Shown: positions 50,257 to 59,266, counted from the stretch's first letter. The stretch: 64,000 bases of DNA from an uncultured Oscillospiraceae bacterium (GCA_910586535.1 CAJUHS010000009.1:1-64000); one strand, 5' to 3'. Numbers and translations are program-made. The notes: generated from the sequence alone by a model not told the origin.

Positions 50257-52392
50257 CTATTTAGCTTGAGAAAGTGTTATGCCGTTGCTGCCAAGAGGTA
50301 TCTCATGATCAAGACCCACAAACTTGCCGTTCTGCTGCCATAAGACTTCTTTAACAAAGGCGTATTTATCCTCGTCCCACGTGGTAAAATCGTCAAGGAC
50401 AAGTCCGCCGGTGTCTCCTGAATTGGAATTGAAGCACCAGAATGTATGGTTTATCCTGTTGTCTTTAATAAGCTTGCGGAGGTATTTCATCCACGTCAAA
50501 TTGGGTTCTCTCATAAATCCGCCCCACTCGCCTATCAGCAGCGGCGCAATATTTTCCTCCTGAATGAAAAACCAGTTGTCGCGCCAGCAGTCTTTATAGA
50601 GACTGTCAAAGCTGTAGCCGCCTTTGAACCAGGGCTGCTCGTAAACTGTAGGTCCATAATCGTGGGGAGAATACACAAGCTTGTTTTGGTATTTGCCCAG
50701 ATCGATGGGATTATCCTTTACGCCGCGGAGATTTCCGCCCCACCACGTGCAGTGATAGTCTCCCATATTCGACGAGGAAAAGTCTCCGTTAGACTTTATA
50801 TCCTTCGGGTAAATTTCAATTCCCTCGACCATTATCAAAACGTTGGTATTTTTGTTGAGTACTGCTTTTGCGGCTTTCTCGGCTATGTATTTCCAGTTAT
50901 CCGCGTCCTTGGAGCCGTCCCACTTGGCTCTTGGAGACTCTCCTGCCTTTCCGTGAGGTTCATTTTTAAGGTCATACGCAATAATGGTGTCGTCGTTTTT
51001 GTATCTTCCGGCCATCCAAGCAAGCGCGTCCAGAAAATCCTTTTCGGAGATATCGCTGTCTGTCCAAATATTTTTCATGTGTCCCATTGAATCGGTCTTT
51101 GCACTGTGAATGTCGATCATTATTTTAATGCCGTTGGCACGGCACTGTCCCACAACGTAATCAAATATTTCGAGACTGTTCATTCCGACAAGATAAGAAT
51201 TGGTAGCCTGATTGAAATTTGCATTGGGATAACTGCCGTTTGACCAGTTTTTGATAAGCTCCGCAGATATGGGGATACGCAGCAAATTGAAACCCCTGTC
51301 GGCAATAGCAGATATCGATGTGTTAAGATCGCACGCCCATAAACCGTCAAATGTATTTGTACCAGTGTTGTAACCGAACCAGTTCACGCCTGTTAGCCAG
51401 ACCTCTTTTCCTTCCTTGTCAACTATTTTGCTGCCGTCGGTAAAAAGCCAATCATCTGTAGTCGGAGGAGGAACGTCCTTTGCCTGCCTTACCGCAGGGT
51501 TATTGTTTCCCACAGAGCCGCTGTTATTATTGTTATTGCTATTATTATTTCCTCCAGAAGATGAACCCGAAACTGTTGACGCTCCGTACTTGACCGCGGC
51601 TTCTGAGGCATCCACCGAACCGGCGTTGCAAAGGATCATACCGAAAGTCCCCTCGCTTCCCGGGTCGATATTTGAATTATAGTCAACAGGAGTGACCGTC
51701 AGTTTTCCACCGCTGACAGAGATATCACAGTTCCACTTTTGATCGACTTTTACTCCGGAAGCTGCGGAGATCGTAACCGTCCAGCCGCCTATTGCCGACG
51801 GTGAGCCGTTCTTTACCGTCCCGTCTATCTGCGTAAACTTATCGCTGCCGTTTTCCCAGCTGTTGGAAGTATTAAGAAGCAGCGTCACTTCTGACAGCGA
51901 GCTCTCATTTTTTGTAGGCGAAGTCGCGGCAGGAGAATTTTCCTGTCTTGTGCCAGGTTCGGCGGCTTTCGGAGTTTCCGTTTGCTTTGGGGTTTGTGCA
52001 ATCCCGCTTTCGGTTGCTTTAGTCTCGGCAGGAACAGGCTTTTCCTCTTGCTCTGTTTTCTCCGTCTGCTTTGTCTGTACCGTTTCATTGGTACTGCTTA
52101 CTATGTCGTTCTTTTCCGCGCCTGCGGCAGCCTCAGTCTCTGGAGTATGCTTTGCCGCAGAGGCTCCGTTTCCTCCGTAGGGATCGTAATCATCGGCAAA
52201 AGGATCGTAATCCTCTCCGAAAAAGTTGTCAGCAATAGAAGCCTCCGTTTCAGACATTTCGCTTTCCTGCACCGAACCCGCCGAAGAAGTTACGTCAGCC
52301 TCGCCCGAACCGCCGTTTCCTCCGCAGGAAGCCAACATAACCGCCGCCATTGCAGCCGATACCAGAACAGAAATTTTTCTGTTGTTTTTCAT
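50257..52392 (-). CDS. Modular GH5 endoglucanase with CBM2-like module, lipoprotein
   Basis: The lipobox LASC (residues 20-23) anchors the 711-residue protein. An acidic stretch with DYDPFADDYDPYGG (about 61-74) and a long Thr/Glu/Lys/Pro linker (75-165) follow. A CBM2-like beta domain comes at about 166-275 (GGWTVTISA, WNCDISVSGG, PGSEGTFGM), then an Asn/Ser/Gly-rich linker (about 278-300), then GH5 (about 310-700). Acid/base Glu478 is in YDLKNEPHG and nucleophile Glu622 in LLIGEWGGF. GVNWFGYNTGTNTFDGLW is typical of cellulase-type GH5. The gene lies 19 bases after ung and probably shares its operon. Confidence 0.92.
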   Translation of the reverse strand: MKNNRKISVLVSAAMAAVMLASCGGNGGSGEADVTSSAGSVQESEMSETEASIADNFFGEDYDPFADDYDPYGGNGASAAKHTPETEAAAGAEKNDIVSSTNETVQTKQTEKTEQEEKPVPAETKATESGIAQTPKQTETPKAAEPGTRQENSPAATSPTKNESSLSEVTLLLNTSNSWENGSDKFTQIDGTVKNGSPSAIGGWTVTISAASGVKVDQKWNCDISVSGGKLTVTPVDYNSNIDPGSEGTFGMILCNAGSVDASEAAVKYGASTVSGSSSGGNNNSNNNNNSGSVGNNNPAVRQAKDVPPPTTDDWLFTDGSKIVDKEGKEVWLTGVNWFGYNTGTNTFDGLWACDLNTSISAIADRGFNLLRIPISAELIKNWSNGSYPNANFNQATNSYLVGMNSLEIFDYVVGQCRANGIKIMIDIHSAKTDSMGHMKNIWTDSDISEKDFLDALAWMAGRYKNDDTIIAYDLKNEPHGKAGESPRAKWDGSKDADNWKYIAEKAAKAVLNKNTNVLIMVEGIEIYPKDIKSNGDFSSSNMGDYHCTWWGGNLRGVKDNPIDLGKYQNKLVYSPHDYGPTVYEQPWFKGGYSFDSLYKDCWRDNWFFIQEENIAPLLIGEWGGFMREPNLTWMKYLRKLIKDNRINHTFWCFNSNSGDTGGLVLDDFTTWDEDKYAFVKEVLWQQNGKFVGLDHEIPLGSNGITLSQAK

Positions 52393-52411
52393 GCCGATAC
52401 CTCCGATGTAA

Positions 52412-53080
52412 TTATTCTACCTGCCAGTCTATAGGTTCCATGCCGTTTGCCGCCAGGAACTCATTTGCCTTTGAAAAATGTCTGCACCCGAAAAATCCGT
52501 TGTATGCCGAAAGAGGACTTGGGTGTGCGGCTTTCAGTATCAAATGGTTAGGATTAGTTACAAGGCGAATTTTCTGTTTGGCGTTTCCTCCCCACAGCAG
52601 GAAAACTATAGGTTTTTCACGCTGATTAAGAAGCTCTATCACCCTGTCTGTAAATATCTCCCAACCCATACCCCTGTGGGAATTTGCCTGTCCCTCGCGT
52701 ACTGTCAGCACCGTGTTCATAAGCAGCACACCGCTGTCCGCCCACTTTTTCAGATATCCGTGGGGAGCAGAAGGTATTCCAAGATCGGAGTACAGCTCCT
52801 TGTAAATGTTCTGGAGCGACGGCGGAATAGCCGTCCCTTTCTGCACAGAAAAGCAAAGTCCGTGAGCTTGACCCGCTCCGTGATAGGGATCCTGCCCGAT
52901 AATGACAGCCTTTACGTCGGAATAAGACGTATATTTCAAAGAATTGAATATGTCGTACATATTAGGATATATCCTGCGCGTACCATATTCTGCCTTGAGA
53001 AACTCCCTCAATTTAAGGTAGTATTCCTTTTTAAATTCGTCTTTAAGAAGGTCGTCCCACTCGTTTCCTATATTAACCAT
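52412..53080 (-). CDS. ung: Uracil-DNA glycosylase, family 1
   Basis: The enzyme excises uracil from DNA. The water-activating loop is VIIGQDPYHGAGQAHG (about 60-75, catalytic Asp in GQDPYHG), and the Leu loop is HPSPLSAYNGFFGC (about 190-203). The 222 residues are typical. The gene starts one base after the stop of the D,D-carboxypeptidase gene. Confidence 0.95.
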   Translation of the reverse strand: MVNIGNEWDDLLKDEFKKEYYLKLREFLKAEYGTRRIYPNMYDIFNSLKYTSYSDVKAVIIGQDPYHGAGQAHGLCFSVQKGTAIPPSLQNIYKELYSDLGIPSAPHGYLKKWADSGVLLMNTVLTVREGQANSHRGMGWEIFTDRVIELLNQREKPIVFLLWGGNAKQKIRLVTNPNHLILKAAHPSPLSAYNGFFGCRHFSKANEFLAANGMEPIDWQVE

Positions 53081-53081
53081 T

Positions 53082-54191
53082 TTATACTCCCCCTCTGCTT
53101 CTTATTTCGGCAAACGCCGAATCGAGAAGCGAAATAGTTTCGTTCCATCTTATATCGGAAGCGGGCGCACCAAAGACAATACAAATAACGTCATGGTCGA
53201 ACCGCCTTGCCGTAGCGACAACGCAGTACCCTGACTGGTCGGTCATGCCCGTTTTGAAGCCGTTTGCATACATATAGTAGCAGCCGCTGTCTTCGTGAAT
53301 GAGCTTGTTGGAATTTATCCAGGATATCTGCTCCCCGGATTCAAATACGGCATACTCGCTGGGCTTTGCCGCCGAAGCGGCGATAAGCGGCTTCTGTCTT
53401 GCGTACAAGGTTATTTTCAGCATATCCAATACTGTTGTGTAGTGGTTATCGTCATGGAAACCGTCCGGGTCGGCAAAATGTGTGTTCTCCGCACCGAGGC
53501 GCTCAGCAGTGCGGTTCATCTCGTCCACAAAGGTCTTGACGGCATTTTCTGGAGTAACGATATCGCTGCCGGAAATCTTGCGTCCAACGTTTGCCGCAGC
53601 CATATAGGACGCGTCGTTTCCCGACGGGAGCATTATGGCGTCAAGCGTGGTTTCCAGATCGAGAACATTCCCCTTTTCTATGTAAGCGAGACTTGATTCG
53701 GGATTAACAAAGTCAAGCTCGTCCCCTGCCGTGAACATAAAATCCTCGTCCACATTATCAAGAATTACCGCAGACGTAAGGATTTTTGTGGTACTTGCGG
53801 GATAACACTTCTGATCGGCGTTTTTAGCGAAAAGAACTTCGTCCGCCTGAACATCGTAAACTATCGCATACTCCGACTGAAGCACAGTTTCTATGGGATA
53901 TTCCCTCCTCAGCTTTGGCTGAGGTACAATAGGCTTTTGTATCTGCACATCGGCGGGGACGTACTCTTCAGTTTCCTCAAGCAGCTCGGAATCCTCCTGA
54001 ACCGAAGTCATGCAGTAATAATTATCTGCGTTAACGACCAGCGGAACATCTATCGACTTGTTGATTTGCAGCAGTCCGAAAATCGTACCCGAGACAAGGG
54101 CAAGCACAAGAAACACCCTGAACAAAGCAATTCTGCGCTTACGGCGCTTTTTAATTTCATACGGATCTTTTCTTTTCCTTTTTTTACTCAT
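53082..54191 (-). CDS. D-alanyl-D-alanine carboxypeptidase, S11 family
   Basis: After a very basic cytoplasmic tail and one membrane helix (about 24-45), a linker leads to a penicillin-binding S11 domain. The catalytic motifs are YPASTTK (SxxK, about 131-137), PSGN (SxN, about 192-195) and NGFKTGMT (KTG, about 309-316). The C-terminal beta domain of PBP5 is absent, so the enzyme is anchored at its N-terminus. It trims peptidoglycan stem peptides. It starts an operon that continues with ung and the GH5-CBM2 cellulase. Confidence 0.9.
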   Translation of the reverse strand: MSKKRKRKDPYEIKKRRKRRIALFRVFLVLALVSGTIFGLLQINKSIDVPLVVNADNYYCMTSVQEDSELLEETEEYVPADVQIQKPIVPQPKLRREYPIETVLQSEYAIVYDVQADEVLFAKNADQKCYPASTTKILTSAVILDNVDEDFMFTAGDELDFVNPESSLAYIEKGNVLDLETTLDAIMLPSGNDASYMAAANVGRKISGSDIVTPENAVKTFVDEMNRTAERLGAENTHFADPDGFHDDNHYTTVLDMLKITLYARQKPLIAASAAKPSEYAVFESGEQISWINSNKLIHEDSGCYYMYANGFKTGMTDQSGYCVVATARRFDHDVICIVFGAPASDIRWNETISLLDSAFAEIRSRGGV

Positions 54192-54261
54192 TTCTACACC
54201 CTACAACAACATTTTTGAAAATTTAACAAACCTCACGGTTTTCAAAGTCTTTTATGCAACC

Positions 54262-54274
54262 GTAAACTGTTTAC
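54262..54274. promoter_or_regulatory. LacI-type palindrome at the transcription start of the carboxypeptidase-ung-GH5 operon
   Basis: GTAAACTGTTTAC is a perfect 13-bp palindrome (6-bp arms) just downstream of the -10 box. In this position a repressor of the LacI family would block transcription. It is related to the GTAAACGTTTAT site upstream of the ACT-hom-thrB operon. Confidence 0.5.
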
Positions 54275-54278
54275 AATA

Positions 54279-54307
54279 ATAATAACATATTTTTACTGTT
54301 ATTTCAA
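54279..54307 (-). promoter_or_regulatory. Promoter of the carboxypeptidase-ung-GH5 operon
   Basis: On the minus strand TTGAAA (54307-54302), 17 bases, TATTAT (54284-54279). The leader to the first ATG is about 80 bases. Confidence 0.6.
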
Positions 54308-54330
54308 TAGAAATTTTTGGAATAACATTC

Positions 54331-54459
54331 AGGACGTATTGACACTGCCGCTAAACGCTCGTTTTGCAAGCATATTTTCCGTTTTTCTGCGTTAATTTTC
54401 CTTGAAATACGAAAAATTCGTTTGCGGTCCGAAGATTTAGTACAATGTCAGCACGCCCT
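54331..54459. mobile_element. 129-bp MITE-like element with 14-bp terminal inverted repeats
   Basis: The left end AGGACGTATTGACA (54331-54344) and the right end TGTCAGCACGCCCT (54446-54459) are inverted repeats agreeing at 11 of 14 positions. There is no coding capacity. The left half (through CCGCT...GCATATTT) recurs at 57682, and the right-end sequence recurs as the arms of the palindrome at 50180-50232. I see no clear target-site duplication and no transposase in the window. Confidence 0.7.
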
Positions 54460-54692
54460 GACTTATCACATAATAAGGATTGTAAAAATTATAAGCATTT
54501 AGCCATTTTGACATCCGCATCATGAAACCTTAGTATTCTTCCAAAACATACAAGCTGCGCAATGCAGAGCCCTACCCTTGCCGTGTTATTAAACGTTAAA
54601 GATAAGTCTCTGCCGCAGCGGTATACAAATTTTATACTAATAATGCCGGTTTACGCAGTCCATTTTGGTAATATTTTTAAACCATAAACTTG

Positions 54693-57431
54693 TCAGAACC
54701 CTGCGTGGAGAAGCTCAAAGTCAATACTGATAAGGTAAAGACCTGCCGCTCCGAAATGAAGCCTTACCGTATTATTCAGCGAGAACATCGGTATATCCAT
54801 TGAAATTGGTACGGGTTTTCCTCCGGTACCGTTCCATGTAAACGTCCTGATAGCTCCCGAAAAGAGCGTAACGGGAAGCTGAGCAAGCTCACTCTGCTCC
54901 GAACTTGCCGTGATCGTTATTCTGTACATTCCCGTAGAGCTCAGATTAAGTATAAACTGATAATCAGAATTTCTCGCAGTTCTGACACCGGACAAATCGA
55001 CCGTAAGCTTTTTATCCAGATCGTAGCTTGGAGCATTGCGGATAATTTCATCTATCTCGCTTTCGGGCTTGTTTATCACCTCAATTTTTTCTTCCGTACC
55101 CATAAGTCTGCGCATAACGTTGGTATCAATAAGAAAACGCAGAATATTTTCGGCGTTCCTCTGAAGCTCGCCGCGGGTAATGCCGCCTCGTGAAAGCTCC
55201 TGCATAACGTTGTCTCCGTGACTTTCACCGCTGGAACATACCATATAAACATCGTTCTGAGCCTTTGCCATTGCGGAAAAATCGCTTTTGTCAGCTTCAT
55301 GTCCACGCACGTTGATATTTGCCCACCAGTCGGTCATTGTAAATCCCCTGAAGCCCCACTGATTCCGAAGTATCTCCGTGTTCAGATCAAAGCTTCCCGC
55401 CGTCCAGAGATCGTTGACCTTGCCGTATGTCGTCATTATTGACTTTGCTCCGCCCTGCTTTACAGCTATTTCAAAGCCTTTCAGATATATCTCACGCAAA
55501 GCTCTTTCCGACACGGCGGTATCCAGAAAATGTCTGTTAGTTTCCTGATTGTTTCCGCAGAAATGCTTTATAGTTCCCGTGACTCCGTGACGGTGCATAC
55601 CTATAAGCTCGGCAGAAGCCATAGTTCCCGTAAGATAGGGATCCTCGGAAAAGTACTCAAAGTTACGTCCGTTAAGCGGGTGACGGTGAATATTCATACC
55701 GGGACCAAGCAGGCAGTCCACACCGTTTGCGGACATTTCCATACCGAGGTATTCAAACAGCTCGGTAATCAGCTTCTTGTTAAATGTAGCCGCTATAAGA
55801 GTGCCATTCGGCAGACTGAACGCCTTTGTACCGCAGTCGAGCCTCATGCCTGACGGACCGTCCGAACAGCAGCCGCAGGGTACTCCCAGCTCCTCAAGAC
55901 GTTTTGAAACTCCGCCGAACGCAGCCGCAGTACCCGCCGTTACTCTCGGAGAGCACATTCCCTCGCCGCGGATAATGCAGTTCAGATCGTTGTCGGTAAG
56001 CTGTGAAACAAATTCGGAAAGCGTTTTCTCACCTTTTGCAACAGCTTCAAGCTTTATGCACGTATCTCCGCCAAACGGTATTTCCTTGGGAATATTATCC
56101 TCTCTGCGCTTGTCCTCGTCAATCTCGGAAAGCGGAACGGCTTCCATAACAGGCTTTAACGCTGCTCCCGAACCATTCGCCCTTATTCTCTCAAACGGCA
56201 TTACCGGAGCAAGAGCTTGCTTTAGCTGCTCGACGATGATATCCTCGTCAGCCGTCCATGTCATTACCTTTTCCGCGCTTCTTACATCGGTACCCGCGTA
56301 AAAGCTATATTCGCCCCGTTCAATAATCCATGCGAAACGATGTCCCGTAACGCCCGAATCGTCGTAAGAAGCAATATCGGAAAGCTTTACGGAAATCGTA
56401 AGCTTTTGACTTTCCCCGGGAGCAAGACAACCGGTTTTTTCATATCCGCAGAGAACGCGTGAGGGTTTGCCAAGCTTGCCCTGAGGAGACTGACAGTACA
56501 CCTGAATGACCTCCTTGCCGCTGAGGTCACCGATATTTTTTACCTTTGCGGAAATAATAAATTCACCGCCGTTTTTCTCCGCGGAAAAAGCAGTCTCAAA
56601 TTTTGTGTAAGAAAGTCCGAAACCAAAAGGATAGCGCACGCGGTCTTTTGCAAAGGTCTCGAACCAGCGGTATCCCACATAGATATCCTCGGTGTAAAAG
56701 TTCCTTTCAGTGTTTCCGAAATATTTATGAGAGGGATAATCCGCGATGTCATAAGCAATAGTGTCGGGAAGCTTTCCGCAGGGAGATATCTCCCCCATGA
56801 GCACTTTTGCAGCTCCTGTGCCGCCTGTCATTCCTCCCTGCCATAAGTACAATACCGCGTCGGGAGAAAACTCGTCAACAAATCCCATATCTATGATATT
56901 TCCCGTGTTCAGGACAACTATCATTTTTTTAAAGCAGCGGCGGATTTTTTTCAGCATATCCTTTTCCCCTGCTGTAAGGAAATAGGAGCCCTCCTCTGCT
57001 TTATTATCGTGCTCCTCGCCCGCTGTTCTTCCTATCACAGCTATCGCCGTCTTGGAAGTCTCCGCAATTTTTGCAACGATATCGTCCGTAAGCTCAAATT
57101 CCTGCTGACACCAAGGCTCCTCGCTCCAGCCGTCTCCCAGATCAAACGGCTGCTTCTCCGCCTGTTTCTTGTAAAATTCCAGCAGTTCTTCGTTAAGCAT
57201 CGCACCCGCCTCCAGCAGACCGTCCACAATGCCTGTTACCTTATGTACGTTTACCAGTCCTCCAGAGCCGGTTCCGCTTTTGTAATAGTCAAGCTGTATC
57301 CTGCCGAAAACGGCTATCTCCCCGTCCTTTGAAACAGGAAGCGCAGCATTGTCGTTTTTCAGCATAACAACACCCTCCGCGGCGGTCTCGGCTGCTTTTT
57401 CAAGATATTTGTTCCAGTCAAGAATTTTCAA
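54693..57431 (-). CDS. GH3 beta-glucosidase with circularly rearranged domains
   Basis: The 912-residue enzyme hydrolyses cellobiose and other beta-glucosides. The usual order is reversed: the alpha/beta sandwich comes first (about 1-280, AAEGVVMLKNDNAALP), then an FnIII-like domain (about 290-390, ISAKVKNIGDLSGKEVIQVY), then the TIM barrel (about 460-780). In the barrel, KHFCGNNQE binds substrate and Asp701 in GFTMTDWW is the nucleophile. A final beta-rich region (about 805-912) may be a binding domain. The order matches R. albus BglA. There is no signal peptide, so it is cytoplasmic. The start is TTG, after GGAGAGG. Confidence 0.92.
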   Translation of the reverse strand: MKILDWNKYLEKAAETAAEGVVMLKNDNAALPVSKDGEIAVFGRIQLDYYKSGTGSGGLVNVHKVTGIVDGLLEAGAMLNEELLEFYKKQAEKQPFDLGDGWSEEPWCQQEFELTDDIVAKIAETSKTAIAVIGRTAGEEHDNKAEEGSYFLTAGEKDMLKKIRRCFKKMIVVLNTGNIIDMGFVDEFSPDAVLYLWQGGMTGGTGAAKVLMGEISPCGKLPDTIAYDIADYPSHKYFGNTERNFYTEDIYVGYRWFETFAKDRVRYPFGFGLSYTKFETAFSAEKNGGEFIISAKVKNIGDLSGKEVIQVYCQSPQGKLGKPSRVLCGYEKTGCLAPGESQKLTISVKLSDIASYDDSGVTGHRFAWIIERGEYSFYAGTDVRSAEKVMTWTADEDIIVEQLKQALAPVMPFERIRANGSGAALKPVMEAVPLSEIDEDKRREDNIPKEIPFGGDTCIKLEAVAKGEKTLSEFVSQLTDNDLNCIIRGEGMCSPRVTAGTAAAFGGVSKRLEELGVPCGCCSDGPSGMRLDCGTKAFSLPNGTLIAATFNKKLITELFEYLGMEMSANGVDCLLGPGMNIHRHPLNGRNFEYFSEDPYLTGTMASAELIGMHRHGVTGTIKHFCGNNQETNRHFLDTAVSERALREIYLKGFEIAVKQGGAKSIMTTYGKVNDLWTAGSFDLNTEILRNQWGFRGFTMTDWWANINVRGHEADKSDFSAMAKAQNDVYMVCSSGESHGDNVMQELSRGGITRGELQRNAENILRFLIDTNVMRRLMGTEEKIEVINKPESEIDEIIRNAPSYDLDKKLTVDLSGVRTARNSDYQFILNLSSTGMYRITITASSEQSELAQLPVTLFSGAIRTFTWNGTGGKPVPISMDIPMFSLNNTVRLHFGAAGLYLISIDFELLHAGF

Positions 57432-57610
57432 AGCTATCCTCTCCTTGCATAAAATTTTATTAGCATACTCAGTAGTTTACATAGTGCAGAAAACATTTTC
57501 ATAAATCTGAATTTCCTGCGCTTACTCATTTGGCAGAATAAATAGAAAGCGCGGCATTTTCACTTGACTAACGTCCGCTGCGATTATAATTTATCACACC
57601 CTGTAAAAAA

Positions 57611-57640
57611 ATAATACCGCAATTTTGCTCTTTATGTCAA
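57611..57640 (-). promoter_or_regulatory. Promoter of the GH3 gene
   Basis: On the minus strand TTGACA (57640-57635), an 18-base spacer, TATTAT (57616-57611). This gives a leader of about 170 bases, long for this window. Confidence 0.6.
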
Positions 57641-57681
57641 ATTTTTGCTGATTTTATACTGATATATCCTGCTGTAATATT

Positions 57682-57728
57682 AGAATGTGCTGACACTACC
57701 GCTCATCGCTCACATTGCAGGCATATTT
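57682..57728. repeat. Partial (left-end) copy of the MITE-like element
   Basis: Beginning AGAATGTGCTGACACTACCG, it aligns without gaps to 54331-54377 at roughly three of four positions, including GCTC...TTGCA and GCATATTT. The right end is missing, so this is a degenerate or truncated copy. Confidence 0.6.
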
Positions 57729-57761
57729 ATTGCCCCACTTGATTATATCAGATTTATAACA

Positions 57762-57789
57762 AAAAATCCAGCCATACAGCTGGATTTTT
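57762..57789. terminator. Terminator after the alcohol dehydrogenase gene
   Basis: AAAAATCCAGC (57762-57772) pairs with GCTGGATTTTT (57779-57789) over a 6-base loop; on the minus strand a T-run follows. It is symmetrical and could work in both directions. Confidence 0.88.
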
Positions 57790-57857
57790 CAACAGATTAA
57801 GGCAATACTGAAAAATCAGAACTGCATTAATTTATAAAATTTTTTATCCGAACGGAC

Positions 57858-59075
57858 TCAGAAATCAACTTCCGTATCATAGTAGCAGCACTTGAGCAGC
57901 TTTTCCATTTCCTCAACAGAGGGCTGACGTGGATTAGAGCCTGTGCAGGCGTCTCCTATAGCGTTTACGGCAATATCGTGCAGTCTCTCAAGGAATACCT
58001 CCTCAGGAACAAAACCCTGATCGGCAGGATAGCTGTCAGCACCGTAATTCTTTATGCAGTGAGGAATATTCAAGTCATCGTTCATTTTGCGCAGATAAGC
58101 GATAAGAAGCTTTATCTTTTCTTCCGCCGTATTTCCGCCAAGCTTCATAAAGTCTGCGATCTCGGCATAGCGAGCCGCCGCCTCGGGATTTTTTGCGTTG
58201 AATGCGATAACTTTCGGTAAGTACATTGCATTTGCCGCACCGTGGATAATGTGCGCACCCTTATCTGCAAACGCCGCTCCGGTCTTATGAGCCATGGAGT
58301 GAACTATGCCAAGCAGAGCGTTGGAGAAAGCCATACCTGCAAGGCACTGAGCGTCGTGCATCTGAGCACGTTTTTCCATATCGCCATTGTAGGAATCCAC
58401 AAGATCGTTCTGAATCATTTTGATCGCGTGAAGCGCAAGAGGATCGGTATAGCTGCAGTGCGCAGTTGAAACATAAGCTTCCACAGCATGAGTGATAGCG
58501 TCCATACCTGTATGTGCCACAAGCTTTTTAGGCATTGTTTCAGCAAGCTCGGGATCAACAATAGCAACGTCGGGAGTGATCTCGAAATCAGCGATAGGGT
58601 ACTTGATACCCTTGTTATAATCTGTTATTATGGAGAAAGCAGTTACTTCGGTAGCTGTACCGGAAGTGGACGAAATTGCGCAGAACCTTGCCTTGCGGCG
58701 CAGACTGGGGATACCGAACACCTTGCACATATCTTCAAAAGTGATGTCGGGATACTCATATTTGATCCACATTGCTTTTGCAGCGTCGATAGGTGATCCG
58801 CCGCCGATAGCGACGATCCAATCGGGGCCAAATTTAAGCATAGCCTCCGCGCCTTTCATAACGGTATCAACGGACGGATCAGGCTCGATACCTTCGAACA
58901 GCTCGACCTCCATGCCTGCTTCCTTAAGGTAATTAACCGTTTTGTCAAGGAAACCGAATTTTTTCATTGAGCCTCCGCCCACGCATACCATAGCCTTTTT
59001 GCCCTCAAAGGTTTTAAGGGCTTCCAAAGCTCCTTTTCCGTGATAAAGATCGCGTGGAAGTGTAAAACGTGCCAT
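57858..59075 (-). CDS. Iron-containing alcohol dehydrogenase
   Basis: This group III ADH of 405 residues has an NAD(P) site GGGSPIDAAKAMW (about 97-109). Metal ligands lie in TGMDAITHAVEAY (about 193-205) and the downstream HSMAHKTGAAFADKGAHIIHGAANA region (about 263-287). It probably reduces aldehydes such as acetaldehyde or butyraldehyde with NADH during fermentation. Its control region contains a Rex-type operator, which fits NADH-dependent derepression. Confidence 0.93.
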   Translation of the reverse strand: MARFTLPRDLYHGKGALEALKTFEGKKAMVCVGGGSMKKFGFLDKTVNYLKEAGMEVELFEGIEPDPSVDTVMKGAEAMLKFGPDWIVAIGGGSPIDAAKAMWIKYEYPDITFEDMCKVFGIPSLRRKARFCAISSTSGTATEVTAFSIITDYNKGIKYPIADFEITPDVAIVDPELAETMPKKLVAHTGMDAITHAVEAYVSTAHCSYTDPLALHAIKMIQNDLVDSYNGDMEKRAQMHDAQCLAGMAFSNALLGIVHSMAHKTGAAFADKGAHIIHGAANAMYLPKVIAFNAKNPEAAARYAEIADFMKLGGNTAEEKIKLLIAYLRKMNDDLNIPHCIKNYGADSYPADQGFVPEEVFLERLHDIAVNAIGDACTGSNPRQPSVEEMEKLLKCCYYDTEVDF

Positions 59076-59146
59076 AAAACATTACCTCCGTATAATATAA
59101 ATTTAAATATAAATAATACCGTTTGAACGGCATTATCGCCCACATT

Positions 59147-59164
59147 GTGTTAAATATTTAACAA
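59147..59164. promoter_or_regulatory. Rex (redox-sensing repressor) operator candidate
   Basis: GTGTTAAATATTTAACAA matches the known Rex consensus TTGTTAANNNNTTAACAA at 13 of 14 defined positions. It covers the predicted transcription start of the ADH gene (promoter -10 at 59175-59170, minus strand). Rex releases DNA when NADH is high, which would turn on alcohol formation. Confidence 0.8.
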
Positions 59165-59169
59165 TTATA

Positions 59170-59198
59170 ATTATATCACCGTTTAATTGATTTGTCAA
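59170..59198 (-). promoter_or_regulatory. Promoter of the alcohol dehydrogenase gene
   Basis: On the minus strand TTGACA (59198-59193), 17 bases, TATAAT (59175-59170); both perfect. A leader of about 90 bases follows. Confidence 0.88.
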
Positions 59199-59266
59199 TA
59201 GAAAAAGAAAAAAATTAACGTCTTTTGTGAAAATTATACAGATATTTATATAAAATCAACAAAAAC

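Larger units (their letters stand above)
54192..54692. other. Gap holding the carboxypeptidase promoter, an operator-like palindrome and a MITE-like element
   Basis: No gene is visible in these 501 bases. The left third is the control region of the carboxypeptidase-ung-GH5 operon, the centre is the repeat element, and the right part (54460-54692) has no feature I can name. Confidence 0.6.
57432..57857. other. Gap with GH3 promoter, partial MITE-like copy and ADH terminator
   Basis: The left part is the long leader of the GH3 gene. The centre carries its promoter, then comes a partial repeat copy (57682-57728) and, at the right, the terminator of the alcohol dehydrogenase gene. A half-site GTAAAC lies on the minus strand near 57478. 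No gene is visible. Confidence 0.55.

Noticed and set aside
54331..54459. Small protein gene inside the repeat element
   Set aside because: No frame with a ribosome site runs across it, and the two ends are inverted repeats found elsewhere.
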